Shown one piece after another: positions 18,329 through 27,533 of a DNA stretch of 64,000 bases. The stretch lies in the NCBI RefSeq assembly GCF_002897035.1, contig NZ_BAUX01000001.1, positions 310,001-374,000 on the forward strand, written 5' to 3'. Each line of letters starts with the position of its first letter. Position 1 is the first letter of the stretch. The position numbers were made by a program, and so were the translations under genes. The notes beneath the pieces were generated by a model, which was not told where the DNA came from, made no database searches, and was given only the letters and a program-made list of their open reading frames with translations. Source of the stretch: Methylopila sp. Yamaguchi (GTDB lineage Bacteria > Pseudomonadota > Alphaproteobacteria > Rhizobiales > Methylopilaceae).

Positions 18329-19426
18329 TCAGTGGGCGTGCATCAGCGTCTGGATGCGCTTGCCGAGATCCGCGAGCATCGTTGGATAGTTGGCGAAGGG
18401 CTTCTTCTTCATCTTCGCCTGCAGCCGCGACAACCGCGCGCCGAGCTTGTCGGCCGTGAAGTCGTCCAGCAGTCCGCGATGATAGATGCCCTCCTCCATC
18501 CCGTCCTCGCGCAGGAGAAGGGTTGTCTTATGGCCGGTCTCCCGCGCGAACCAGAAGTCCACCGCGAAGGCGGGCACGTGCTCCGCCAGGGCGAACACGA
18601 CGGGATGAAACCGGCCGAAGGACACCACAGCGCGGGCCCCGGCAATGACGTGTTTCGCCTTTTCGGGCTCGAAGTAGAGATCCTTGATCGTCTGGTCGCC
18701 GAAGCCCAGCTTCGCGGCGAGCTTGGCGTCGCCGGCGTCGAAGGGCACGATGACGATCTCGCACCCGAGGGAAGACGCGAAATCCCGAACGCCCTGAAGC
18801 CAAGGCGTGATGAGCTCGACGTCGTCCGGCGGCCGGGCGCGGAACGTGACCACGATGTAGTCGGAGCTGGGCAATGGCGCGGCCCAGGGTTCGGCCTTCA
18901 GGCCGAAGGCCCAGTCCGGGGCCCACTCGCCCGGCACGTCGTAGTGCGTCAGCACGTCGATCGAGAGCCGGTCGCGAACGGTGGTGACGTGCGCGAGCTT
19001 GAGCATGGCCCGGCTCGCCTCCACCATCACCGGGTCCTTCTTCGAGAAGAAGTCCTCGTGAATGTGCACGCCTGAGTGCACGATGGCTTTCCCGGCCCGC
19101 CGGGCGCAGATCATCTGGTTGTAGCCGAAGCCCAGCCCCAGGCCGCCGCCGCCCAGGAAAAACCCGCAGACATCCGGCTTCATGACCTCCCCGCGATTAA
19201 GGGAGTCGATGCACTTGGCCCCCTTGTACGGCCAGTGTGTGGTCGTCGCGTCGAGCGCCGGCGAGTTCAGTGCGAACTTGTACGAAAACTCGGGCCCGAT
19301 GTGGCGGATGATGGAGTGCGAGAGCGCCTCGTCCCCCATATTGCCTTTCGCGAAGAACCCGCGAAGGACCACCTGCTTGGGCGACGACTTCGGATCGACT
19401 TTGGCGGCGGAAGTGGGTTTCGGCAA
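18329..19426 (-). CDS. Polysaccharide pyruvyl transferase family protein, copy 1
   Basis: A 365-residue protein with the family pattern: RGFFAKGNMGDEALSHSI at the N-terminus (the N-x-GDEA motif), FFLGGGGLGLGFGYNQM, VVTFRARPP in the second half and VSFGRFHPVVFA near the C-terminus. Members attach ketal pyruvate to surface sugars, or act in related glycan steps. It starts with TTG at 19426, well placed after AGGAG (7 bp); no good ATG lies near. It is a paralogue of the gene just upstream. Confidence 0.85.
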   Translation of the reverse strand: MPKPTSAAKVDPKSSPKQVVLRGFFAKGNMGDEALSHSIIRHIGPEFSYKFALNSPALDATTTHWPYKGAKCIDSLNRGEVMKPDVCGFFLGGGGLGLGFGYNQMICARRAGKAIVHSGVHIHEDFFSKKDPVMVEASRAMLKLAHVTTVRDRLSIDVLTHYDVPGEWAPDWAFGLKAEPWAAPLPSSDYIVVTFRARPPDDVELITPWLQGVRDFASSLGCEIVIVPFDAGDAKLAAKLGFGDQTIKDLYFEPEKAKHVIAGARAVVSFGRFHPVVFALAEHVPAFAVDFWFARETGHKTTLLLREDGMEEGIYHRGLLDDFTADKLGARLSRLQAKMKKKPFANYPTMLADLGKRIQTLMHAH

Positions 19427-19548
19427 TGTTCGGCTCCTGTCGCCGCGTAAGGATGTTCGAAAGCGATTCCTGAAAGCAAGCGCATTCCCGCAGCGGCGCC
19501 CTGAGCTTCAAGCGCTCGTTCGGGCGGGTCCAGACGCTCGGCGCGACG

Positions 19549-20613
19549 TTACGATTTCAGCACCTGGAGAATGTCGGCGGCCGCTTGGTCGACCGCGGCC
19601 TTGTGCCCGAGGAAGGGCTTCGAAAGGCCGCCGTCGCGATAGAGGCGGACGAGGCGAGCGATCTCCGCCGGCGTGAACTCGTCAATCCGGTCTGTGGGGA
19701 AATGGAAGTCCTCGAGGCCGTCCTCGACCAGCTGGAGGCAGGTCTTGTCGTCGGACCGCCCGGGCCGGACGGTGTCCAGGCTGAAGGTCGGAACGTCGTT
19801 CGACATTCCGAACACGAGCGGATGATAACGGCCGAGCGAAAACACCGCTTTCGCCTGCCCCAGCAGATACTTGACGTAGGTCGGCTTGCTGAAGAGGTTG
19901 CCCATCATCTCGCCCTTGATGTTCAAGGTGCGGGTGAGATTCTGGTCGCTCGCGTCGAAGGGAACGAGCGCCACGCCAAGCCCTTCGCCCGCGGCGTAAT
20001 CCATGATGCTCTTCAGAAAAACCGCGGTCCGGGGATTGTTGCGGTTCGTGTCGGCCCGGACCGTGACGACGATGTAGTCGCCCTTGGGCTTGGGCCCCTC
20101 GGTCTGATTGAGGCCGAACGCCCAATCCGGAACGTACTTCGGATGCACGCCCAGCTTTTCCGCCACGACGATCGACCGGCGATGGCGCACGCTGAAGAAA
20201 TTCGCGGCGCGCAGGAATGTCGACGTCACGTTGTTGAAGTCTGCAGAGTTCTCCGAGATAAACTCTTCCGTGATGTGAACGCCGGTGTGGATGATCTTCT
20301 TTCCGTACCGCCAGGCGAACATGTACTGATCCCAGCCAAAACCGAGGCCCAGACCGCCGCCGCCCAGGAGCAGGCCGGCAACGTCAGGCGCCGCCAAGGC
20401 CCCCCGGTTCAAGCTCCAGATCACTTTCAGCTTGTCGTACGGCGGTATCTTCGGCGTTATGAGTTTTTCTTTGACGTAAACAAGATTATTTGCAGATATA
20501 ATTATTCTGTAATCCTGGGAAAAATACTGGATCATTGTAGCGAGCAGAGCTTCATCGCCACAGTTGTTGTTTCCGTAAAAACCGCGAACCACCAACCCAG
20601 GCAATTCATCCAT
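19549..20613 (-). CDS. Polysaccharide pyruvyl transferase family protein, copy 2
   Basis: A 354-residue paralogue of the adjacent gene: LVVRGFYGNNNCGDEALLATM, LLLGGGGLGLGFGWDQYM, IVVTVRADTN and FSLGRYHPLVFGM align with copy 1. ATG at 20613 has a strong AAAGGAGG site. The stretch 20455-20560, near its 5' end, is strikingly AT-rich for this genome and encodes unusual codons (ATT, AAT, TAT, TTT, AAA), a sign of acquisition from another background. It lies upstream of copy 1, 122 bp apart, on the same strand. Confidence 0.85.
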   Translation of the reverse strand: MDELPGLVVRGFYGNNNCGDEALLATMIQYFSQDYRIIISANNLVYVKEKLITPKIPPYDKLKVIWSLNRGALAAPDVAGLLLGGGGLGLGFGWDQYMFAWRYGKKIIHTGVHITEEFISENSADFNNVTSTFLRAANFFSVRHRRSIVVAEKLGVHPKYVPDWAFGLNQTEGPKPKGDYIVVTVRADTNRNNPRTAVFLKSIMDYAAGEGLGVALVPFDASDQNLTRTLNIKGEMMGNLFSKPTYVKYLLGQAKAVFSLGRYHPLVFGMSNDVPTFSLDTVRPGRSDDKTCLQLVEDGLEDFHFPTDRIDEFTPAEIARLVRLYRDGGLSKPFLGHKAAVDQAAADILQVLKS

Positions 20614-20907
20614 CAGAGCAACGCCTCCTTTATGACAACACCGTAGTGACGGCGGCACTCCCCCTAGGAGACCGTCCTCAGAGCTATCATGATTGGCGGA
20701 CCAGATAAACGGAACGCGGCCGTATTTTGCTGCATCGCAGCGCCGGTGTGTCCGCGCGGCGCCTTGGTCGCCGCTCGCCCATGACATGACGTGGGACCTT
20801 CCGCCGGAGAACGCGTGTCGTGGCCGAGCGAGCCGAGGCGGCTGCGCCTTCACCTTCGGCTCGTTCGGCGCGGACGAATATGAGGGGTTCCGCAGGCGAA
20901 CGGAGGG

Positions 20908-23900
20908 TTACGCCATGCTTGGCGCCGCCGCTTGCGGCGCCGGGCTTGCGCCTGTCTCGGGTCGGATGCGGAACCAGATCGCGTAGAGCGCCGGCAGGAA
21001 GAGCAGGATGAGGACTGTGCCCGCCGCGGTCCCGCCGATCAGGGTGTAGGCGAGCGAACCCCAGAACACCGAGGTGGTCAGCGGCACGAAGGCGAAGACG
21101 GCCGCGAGCGCCGTCAGCACGACCGGACGCGCCCGCTGGACGGTCGCCTCCACCACCGCCTGATAGGGGTTCATACCCTCCTCCTTGTTGGTGTGGATCT
21201 GGCCAATCAGGATGAGCGTGTTGCGCATCAGGATGCCCGACAGGCCGATCAGTCCGAGGATGCCGTTGAACCCGAACGGCACGCCAAACAGCAGCAAGGT
21301 GGGCACGACCCCGACGAGGCCAAGCGGCGCGGTAAGGAACACCATGAACATCGCCGCGAAGCTGCGAACCTGAACGATCAACACCAGCAGAATGAAACCG
21401 ATCATGACCGGGAAGATCGGAGCGAGAGCCGCGTTGGCCTTGTCCGACTCCTCGGCGTTGCCGCCGATCTCGATGCGGTAACCCGGAGGAAGCGCTGCTA
21501 TCGTGGGCGCCAACGCCTTGAACACCTCAGCGGTGACCTGCGGCGGCTGTAGGCTCTCGTCGATGTCGCTCTGGACGGTGATGGTCGGGATCCGGTTTCG
21601 CCGCCGCGTCACCGGATCCTCGGGCCGCGTCTCCACGCGCCCGATCTGGGCGAGCGGCACCATCTGCCCACCGCTGTTGATGACGGTGAGGTCGCCTAGC
21701 CGGTCGAGGTCCGGCGCGGCGCCGAGGTCGCTGCGCACCACCAGCGCGACGGTCCGTATGTCCTCGCGGATCTGGCTGACGGTGGCGCCGCGCAGCAGAA
21801 CCTGGAGTTGCTGCGAGACGTCCGCCGTGGTCAGCCCGATCGACTGCAGCCGGTCCTGGTCGAGCACGAAACGGGCCGTCGGCGCCCGTTCGCCCCAGTC
21901 CTGGTTGACGGTGCGGGTGTGAGGATTGGCCTGCATGACGGCCTGCACCTGGTTCGCGACGTCGCGCAGGACCGTGAGATCCGGCCCCATGACGCGAAAC
22001 GCGACGGGGAAGCGGGCGTAGGGGCCGAAGACGAGCTGGGTGACGCGGACGCGACCTTCCGGCGCGAGGCCGTCGGCGACCGCTTGCCGTGCCCGGCGCT
22101 TCAGCGCCTCGCGCTGCTCTTCGCTCCCCGTCAGCACGATGATCTTGGCGAAGGAGGGATCGGGCAGTTCAGGGTTGTAGGCGAGGAAGAAGCGGGGCGC
22201 CCCCGCGCCCACGTAGGCCGTCACCACCTTGGCCTCCGGCTGCTTGAGCAGCCAGTCCTCGACGCGACGGGTGATCGCGCTCGTGACGTTGATCCCCGTG
22301 CCTTCGGGCATCTGGACTTCGATCAGCACCTCGGGACGATCGGAGGTCGGGAAGAACTGCTGCTTCACCGCGCCCATGCCGACGATCGCGGCGACGAACG
22401 TCGCCGCCACCATGCCCGCGACGACGAACTTGCGCCGGATCGACCAGCCGACGAGCCGGCGGAAGCGCTCGAACATGGGAGTCGCGTAGATCTGGTGGTG
22501 GGCGTCGCCTGGCATCTTCTTGATGTCCGGCAGCAGCTTCACGCCGAGGTACGGCGTGAAGGCGACCGCCACGACCCAGGAGGCGATCAGGGCGAAGCCG
22601 GTGACCCAGAAGATGTTTCCAGCGTATTCGCCCGCGCTCGACTTCGCGAAGCCCACCGGCAGGAAGCCGATCACGGTGACGAGCGTGCCGGCAAGCATCG
22701 GCGCGGCCGTGTGGGACCAGGCGTAGGTCGCGGCTTCGACCCGGTTCAGCCCCTCCTCGAGCTTCACCACCATGATCTCGATCGCGACGATGGCGTCGTC
22801 GACCAGGAGACCGAGGGAGAGGATCAGGGCGCCAAGCGTGATGCGGTCCAGCATCCGGCCCGTGACCATCATGACGACCAGCACGATCGCGAGCGTAAGC
22901 GGCACGGCCGCCGCGACCACGATGCCGACCCGCCAGCCCAGGCTGATGAGGCACACGATCATCACCACGGCGAGCGCCACATAGAACTTCAGCGTGAACT
23001 CGCCGATGGCCTCCTCGATGTTCACGGCCTGGTCGGTGACTTTCGAGATCGTCACGCCGACCGGCAGGTCCGCGCCAAGCGTCGTCTCGGCTTGAGCGAG
23101 CGCAGCGCCAAGGTCGAGGCCGTTCCAGCGCTCCTTCATGACGACGTTGAGGATCAACGCCTCCTCGCCGCCGTTGCGGACCAGCAGCGTCGGCGGATCT
23201 TCGTAGCCGCGCTCGACAGTGGCGATGTCGGAGAGCTTGAGAATGCGTCCGTTCGAGACGATCGGCGTCTCGCGGATGCGATCGAGACTGTCGAGCGCTC
23301 CGTCCAGACGCACGACCACCTCGGGGCCCGATGTCGTGACCGAACCGGCGGGCGTCACGGCGTTCTGCCGCTGGAGGGCGGCGAAAACGTCGCCGGGGCT
23401 GACGCCGAGCGTCGAAAGCCGCGCATAGGAGAAGTTGACGAAGATCTGCTCCGGGCGTTCGCCCACGATGTCGACCTTCTTCACCCCGGGCAGGTGCAGC
23501 AAGCGCTGGCGCACGGTCTCGGCGTGTCGCACCAGCTGCCGTTCCGGCAGTCCGTGACCCTTCAGCGCGTAAACCGCGAAAACGACGTCGGAATATTCGT
23601 CGTTGACGAAGGGTCCCAACGTTCCTTGCGGCAGCCGGGTCTTGAGGTCGCCGAGCTCGAGCTTCTTTCGCGCCTCGTAGAACTGCCCGGGCACGGCTTC
23701 GGGCGGCGTGGCGTCCAGAAACGTGACGGTCGACAGCGAGAGCCCCGGCCGCGCCAGGGTCTCGACCCGGTCGTAATACTGCAGCTCCTGGAGCTTCTTC
23801 TCGATCGGATCGGCGACGAGGGCCTGCATTTCCTGGGCGGTCGCGCCGGGCCAGACGGCCGTGACCGTCATCACCTTCACGGTGAACAGCGGGTCTTCCG

Positions 23901-24012
23901 CACGCCCGAGCTTGAGGTAGGCGACCAGGCCGGACACGATGATCGCAAGAATGAGGAAGAGCGTGATTCCGCGCTCGCGGACAGCGAGCGCGGACAGGTT
24001 CCAGCCGCTCAT
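20908..24012 (-). CDS. RND family efflux pump, inner-membrane transporter
   Basis: Proton-driven AcrB-type exporter, 1034 residues, the standard RND length, with two repeats of one TM helix, a large periplasmic domain and five or more TM helices. The proton-relay motif GLLVDDAIVAIE is present in TM4, and the N-terminus (SALAVRERGITLFLILAIIVSGLVAYLKLGRAEDP-type) resembles the NodG/CusA-like HAE1 subgroup of alphaproteobacteria. ATG at 24012 overlaps the adaptor stop (ATGA), so both are one unit. Substrate unknown. No outer-membrane factor is nearby. Confidence 0.93.
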   Translation of the reverse strand: MSGWNLSALAVRERGITLFLILAIIVSGLVAYLKLGRAEDPLFTVKVMTVTAVWPGATAQEMQALVADPIEKKLQELQYYDRVETLARPGLSLSTVTFLDATPPEAVPGQFYEARKKLELGDLKTRLPQGTLGPFVNDEYSDVVFAVYALKGHGLPERQLVRHAETVRQRLLHLPGVKKVDIVGERPEQIFVNFSYARLSTLGVSPGDVFAALQRQNAVTPAGSVTTSGPEVVVRLDGALDSLDRIRETPIVSNGRILKLSDIATVERGYEDPPTLLVRNGGEEALILNVVMKERWNGLDLGAALAQAETTLGADLPVGVTISKVTDQAVNIEEAIGEFTLKFYVALAVVMIVCLISLGWRVGIVVAAAVPLTLAIVLVVMMVTGRMLDRITLGALILSLGLLVDDAIVAIEIMVVKLEEGLNRVEAATYAWSHTAAPMLAGTLVTVIGFLPVGFAKSSAGEYAGNIFWVTGFALIASWVVAVAFTPYLGVKLLPDIKKMPGDAHHQIYATPMFERFRRLVGWSIRRKFVVAGMVAATFVAAIVGMGAVKQQFFPTSDRPEVLIEVQMPEGTGINVTSAITRRVEDWLLKQPEAKVVTAYVGAGAPRFFLAYNPELPDPSFAKIIVLTGSEEQREALKRRARQAVADGLAPEGRVRVTQLVFGPYARFPVAFRVMGPDLTVLRDVANQVQAVMQANPHTRTVNQDWGERAPTARFVLDQDRLQSIGLTTADVSQQLQVLLRGATVSQIREDIRTVALVVRSDLGAAPDLDRLGDLTVINSGGQMVPLAQIGRVETRPEDPVTRRRNRIPTITVQSDIDESLQPPQVTAEVFKALAPTIAALPPGYRIEIGGNAEESDKANAALAPIFPVMIGFILLVLIVQVRSFAAMFMVFLTAPLGLVGVVPTLLLFGVPFGFNGILGLIGLSGILMRNTLILIGQIHTNKEEGMNPYQAVVEATVQRARPVVLTALAAVFAFVPLTTSVFWGSLAYTLIGGTAAGTVLILLFLPALYAIWFRIRPETGASPAPQAAAPSMA

Positions 24013-25094
24013 TGCATCGCGGCCTTCTGCTCGGCGATGCGGATCGGGTCGCCTTCGCGCAGGAACCGGCCGCCGGTGGCGACCACCGCCTCGCCGGGCG
24101 CGACCCCGCCGCTGAGCGTCGCGACGTCGGCCCCCAGGCGCTCGACCCTGACAGGTCTCCGCTGAAGTCGTGGCCCGTCCTCGATCGCCCAGACAAAAAA
24201 GCCGAAGCCGTCGTCGTTCAACGCCGCCAAGGGCACGCGCGCGGACGCCCCGTCTGGGGCCATGCTGAGCGTCACGGAGACGGTCGCGCCGAGCGGCGCC
24301 CGGGCGGCGTCACCGCCAAGCACGTAGCGCGCCTCGTAGGTCCGGGTGCGGGGATCGGCCGCGTCGGACAGCTGGCGCAGCTTCGCGGGCCCCTTCACCT
24401 CTCCGCCGTAGAGACTGGCCGCGGCCTCGGACCCGATGTCCGGCCTCACCGACTCCGGCAGGCTGATCGAAGCCTCCCGCGAACCGCTGTGGGCGACCCG
24501 CAGGACGGCTTGCCCGGCCGAGACGACCTGGCCCGGCTCCGCCAGCGTCTCGACGACGACGCCGTCTTCATCGGCCAAGAGGATGGAGTAGGCGCTCTCG
24601 TTCCGCGCCACCTGGGCCTGCGCCCGCGCCGCCTCGAGCTGCGCGTTGGCTGTGTCCAGCGCCGCCTTGGCTTGCTCGTAGCGCTGCTGGGTCGACCATC
24701 CCGCCTTGCGGAGCTCGCGGTACCGGACCTCATCGGCCGCGGCCTGCTTCTGAACGGCCTCCGCCGACGCCACCGCGCGCTCGCGTGACGTGATCGCGAG
24801 GTCGAGGTCGGTGCGGTCGATGCGCATCAGCGGCTGACCCGCCCGGACGCTCACGCCGGTGTCGACCAGGCGTTCGACGATCTTGCCGGGCACCCGGAAG
24901 CCGAGGTTGCTCTGGACGCGCGCCGCGACCACGCCGGTGAAGACCCGGCGCTGGGCCGCGGCTGGCTCCACCGGCGCCACCTGCACGATGCGAGGCGCCT
25001 GACGCGGGTCCGCCTGCGCCTCCGGCTTACAGGCGGCTAGCGCGAGCGCCGCGGTCGCAACGCTGATCAGGCAGGCAATGCGGACGCTCGGCAT
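24009..25094 (-). CDS. RND pump periplasmic adaptor lipoprotein
   Basis: HlyD/AcrA-type membrane fusion protein, 361 residues. It has a lipoprotein signal with lipobox LAAC (Cys about 21), first lipoyl half VSVRAGQPLMRIDRTDLDL, an alpha hairpin rich in Ala/Gln/Glu (about 95-165), second lipoyl half LLADEDGVVVETLAEPGQVVSAGQ, then beta-barrel and membrane-proximal parts ending GVAPGEAVVATGGRFLREGD. Co-transcribed with the RND transporter (4-bp overlap). Confidence 0.92.
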   Translation of the reverse strand: MPSVRIACLISVATAALALAACKPEAQADPRQAPRIVQVAPVEPAAAQRRVFTGVVAARVQSNLGFRVPGKIVERLVDTGVSVRAGQPLMRIDRTDLDLAITSRERAVASAEAVQKQAAADEVRYRELRKAGWSTQQRYEQAKAALDTANAQLEAARAQAQVARNESAYSILLADEDGVVVETLAEPGQVVSAGQAVLRVAHSGSREASISLPESVRPDIGSEAAASLYGGEVKGPAKLRQLSDAADPRTRTYEARYVLGGDAARAPLGATVSVTLSMAPDGASARVPLAALNDDGFGFFVWAIEDGPRLQRRPVRVERLGADVATLSGGVAPGEAVVATGGRFLREGDPIRIAEQKAAMQ

Positions 25095-25603
25095 CGGTTC
25101 GTCCCCCTGAGACTTTACAAATTACGATCATCATATAAAAAGGCACGGCGTCGCACGCAAGCGGATTCTCGGCGACCTCCTCCGCGAGCCGTGGTCCGCG
25201 CGCTGCGCCGCTGCTGCGGTCGGCCTTCGGCCTGGGCGTGTCATGCGACCCAACGGTCCACGTCGGAGGCCGGCCGTGGCGCTTTTCCCAGCGCAAGCCC
25301 TTAGGCTGCGCGGCGGGACCATCCAGCGTGGGTCATCGCCGCGCTTAGCTGGCGCAATCGGCGGGGGGCGTCTGCTCGGGCGGCAGGCGGGGAGCGACGG
25401 CATGTTCGCGATCCTCCGCCGCGGGACGGGATCGTCCCGCAGCCTGCAGGTCTCGAACATCGTTGGCATACGCGGCTCCGGGCCGCCGCGGGTCAGCGCA
25501 TTAGGCCGCCCGCCATAAAGCCTGCGACGGCGGCCGCCGGAGCGTGGGCCGGTCGCGCGGATCGCGGCTCATCGCCCCGATTGGCGCACGGCCGCCGCGG
25601 CGG
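25095..25603. other. Gap between RND adaptor gene and tetR (509 bp)
   Basis: No convincing gene. The short frames at 25131-25469 and 25243-25518 have arginine/proline-rich, shadow-like products. The left edge carries the candidate promoter and operator half-site of the pump operon (about 25120-25165); I see nothing else in the rest. Confidence 0.6.
25122..25134 (-). promoter_or_regulatory. Candidate operator element of the RND operon
   Basis: TTACGATCATCAT on the plus strand matches 12 of 13 positions of TTATGATCATCAT (26260-26272) in the tetR promoter. It lies about 30 bp before the adaptor ATG, just downstream of an AT-rich -10-like TTTATATG. Confidence 0.5.
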
Positions 25604-26188
25604 TCAGGTCGGAAAGCTCATCTTCAGGCGCTCGCGGCAGACGTCGAGGACGCGCTCGGACAGCGCCTTGTCGTCCCCGCAGGCGCGCGCCAGCACGATT
25701 GCGCCGATCATCCCGGCGTAGAGCGCGAGCACCTCGTCGCTCGCCGTGTCGCCAAGGCCGAGCGCTTTGCTCAGGCGCTCGAAGGAGTCCCGGGCGCCAT
25801 CGGCCATGGCCCGCTGGACCAGCGCGTCCCCGCGCGACGTTTCAGCCCCCAGCGCCGCGACGGCGCAGCCGCTCTCCGGACGATCGCGGTGCCCCGGCGC
25901 CACGTATTCGTCGATCACGGCCGCCACGCGTTCTTTCCCGCCGTCGCCAGACCGTTCGGCCGCGGCGACCAGGTGATCGGCCGTCTCGTGGAGCGAGCGA
26001 CGCACAGCCTCGGCGATCAGCGCGTCCTTCGAGGGGAAGTGCGCGTAGAAGCCGCCGTGGGTGAGCCCGGCCTCCTTCATGAGGGCGGGCACGCTGACGC
26101 CGTCGACTCCGTCGCGCCGAAACAGGGCCGCAGCCTGCGACAGGATCCGCTCCCGCGTCGCGGCCTTGTGCTCCTTGCTGAGCGGCAT
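25604..26188 (-). CDS. TetR family regulator, likely of the RND pump
   Basis: A 194-residue regulator with helix-turn-helix RERILSQAAALFRRDGVDG, VSVPALMKEAGLTHGGFYAHF, PSKDALIAEAV; the GGFYAHF form is typical of the NemR/AcrR-like group with a TetR_C-type ligand domain. A GGGAG site precedes ATG 26188. Same strand as, and upstream of, the RND operon, but separated by 509 bp, so the pump has its own promoter. A repeated sequence element links the two promoters. Confidence 0.88.
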   Translation of the reverse strand: MPLSKEHKAATRERILSQAAALFRRDGVDGVSVPALMKEAGLTHGGFYAHFPSKDALIAEAVRRSLHETADHLVAAAERSGDGGKERVAAVIDEYVAPGHRDRPESGCAVAALGAETSRGDALVQRAMADGARDSFERLSKALGLGDTASDEVLALYAGMIGAIVLARACGDDKALSERVLDVCRERLKMSFPT

Positions 26189-26248
26189 CCGGCTGTCTCC
26201 CTTTCCGCGCGATCAGCAGAACAGGATCGCGCCTCATGCAGGGCGATT

Positions 26249-26277
26249 ACAATATCATGTTATGATCATCATCTCAA
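26249..26277 (-). promoter_or_regulatory. tetR promoter with operator in the spacer
   Basis: On the minus strand: -35 TTGAGA (26272-26277), 17-bp spacer, -10 TATTGT (26249-26254). The palindrome ATCAT-N3-ATGAT (26254-26266) lies in the spacer, ideal for autorepression. Confidence 0.6.
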
Positions 26278-26307
26278 AACTCTGGAAGGGGTGACCTCCA
26301 ACCAGCG

Positions 26308-27531
26308 TCAGTCGGCAGTCTGCGCTAGGAAAAGCTCCGCGCTCAGTTCGAGCGCGTCGACAAGGGAGCGGAGCTCCTCCAAGCTGACATGCTCGTCCGC
26401 CGCGCCCATGTTGTTCGGCGTCAGCCCGCAGGTCACCGTCGGTACGCCCGCATAGCGGTAATGGCGCGCGTCCGAGGCTCCGACCCGCATGGTCCGGACA
26501 GGCCGCTCGCCAAGCACGGTCTCGCAGGCGGCGCTCACCGCCGCGACGATCGGGTGGTCCGGCGGGGTCCAGTTCGGCTCGTAGCGCCGCGTGATCTCCA
26601 CCGTAACGCCGGGGATCGCCTCCGTGCGGCGGAGGATCTCGGCTTCGACGTCGGCGACCGTCACGCCGACCGGCAGCCGGACGTCGGCTGTCGCCTCGGC
26701 CTCGTCGGCGATCAGGTTGCTGAGGCGGCCGCCCCGGATGGTGCCGAAGGTCACGGTGACATGGCCGAGCGTGTGGCTCTCGCCGGCGCCTGACAGCGCT
26801 TCCGAGACCGGCGCGCTCGCGGCGATCGCGCGAGTGACCTCCTCCGGCGCCTGCACGGCGATGTCGCGCAACGCCTTGAGGCTTTGGATCGCGTCGACCA
26901 GCCGTTCGATCGCGCTCTCGCCGCGGTGGACATGGGCGGCGTGGGCGGCCTTGCCGGTCGCCTTGAGGGTCAACCAGATCATGCCCTTTTCGCCGAACCT
27001 CAGTACGCCCGGCGAGCCCACGTCGGCCGAGATCATCGCGTCGCCCTGCGCATAGGGAACCGTGTCGAGCATCAACTTCGTGCCGAGCACGCCCATGGTC
27101 TCTTCGTCGCCCGCGAAGGTCGCCACGACCTCGCCGCAGAGCGTCTTGCGCTTCGCGGCGAGCCGGGAGAGCGCGACCACGATCGCCGCGACCCCGCCCT
27201 TCATGTCGGAGACGCCGAGCCCGTAAAGCTTGCCGTCGCGCTCCTCGCCGTCCGGGTCCGCGTTCCAACCGGCGCCCAGGGGATAGGTGTCGAGATGGCC
27301 GTTGAAGACGAGCCGCTTGCCTCGCCGCCCGCCGCGGACGCGCAGCACGACGTTCGCGACGTGATCCGCGCTCTGGACGCGCTCCGCCTCGATCCCGTCG
27401 ACGCCCCAGACCGCGGCGAGGATGACGTCCGCCGGGCCGTTGGTGTCGCCGGGGGGCGTCTCGCTGCGGGCGCGCAGCAGAAGCTTGGTGAGCTCGACGA
27501 CGTCGATCCTATCCGGGCCGGTTGCGCCCAT
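26308..27531 (-). CDS. M20 family metallopeptidase (ArgE/DapE type)
   Basis: Zinc-dependent amidohydrolase, 407 residues. Metal-site motifs are visible: VFNGHLDTYP (His and the bridging Asp), GLGVSDMKGGVAAIV, FAGDEETMG (catalytic and metal Glu) and near the C-terminus RVGASDARHYRYAGVPTVTCG. The substrate is probably an N-carbamoyl or N-acyl amino acid: it is third in the hyuA-hyuB operon, starting 2 bp after the hyuB stop, where a carbamoylase or deacylase would finish the pathway. Deacetylase function is an alternative. Confidence 0.85.
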   Translation of the reverse strand: MGATGPDRIDVVELTKLLLRARSETPPGDTNGPADVILAAVWGVDGIEAERVQSADHVANVVLRVRGGRRGKRLVFNGHLDTYPLGAGWNADPDGEERDGKLYGLGVSDMKGGVAAIVVALSRLAAKRKTLCGEVVATFAGDEETMGVLGTKLMLDTVPYAQGDAMISADVGSPGVLRFGEKGMIWLTLKATGKAAHAAHVHRGESAIERLVDAIQSLKALRDIAVQAPEEVTRAIAASAPVSEALSGAGESHTLGHVTVTFGTIRGGRLSNLIADEAEATADVRLPVGVTVADVEAEILRRTEAIPGVTVEITRRYEPNWTPPDHPIVAAVSAACETVLGERPVRTMRVGASDARHYRYAGVPTVTCGLTPNNMGAADEHVSLEELRSLVDALELSAELFLAQTAD

Positions 27532-27533
27532 GG

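Noticed and set aside
21808-24165. Long plus-strand frame opposite the RND transporter
   Set aside because: Arg/Asp/His-rich product without family motifs, antisense to a clear RND gene; a high-GC shadow.
25131-25518. Short frames in the gap between RND adaptor and tetR
   Set aside because: Arg/Pro/Gly-rich products with no ribosome-binding site and no hydrophobic or catalytic pattern.
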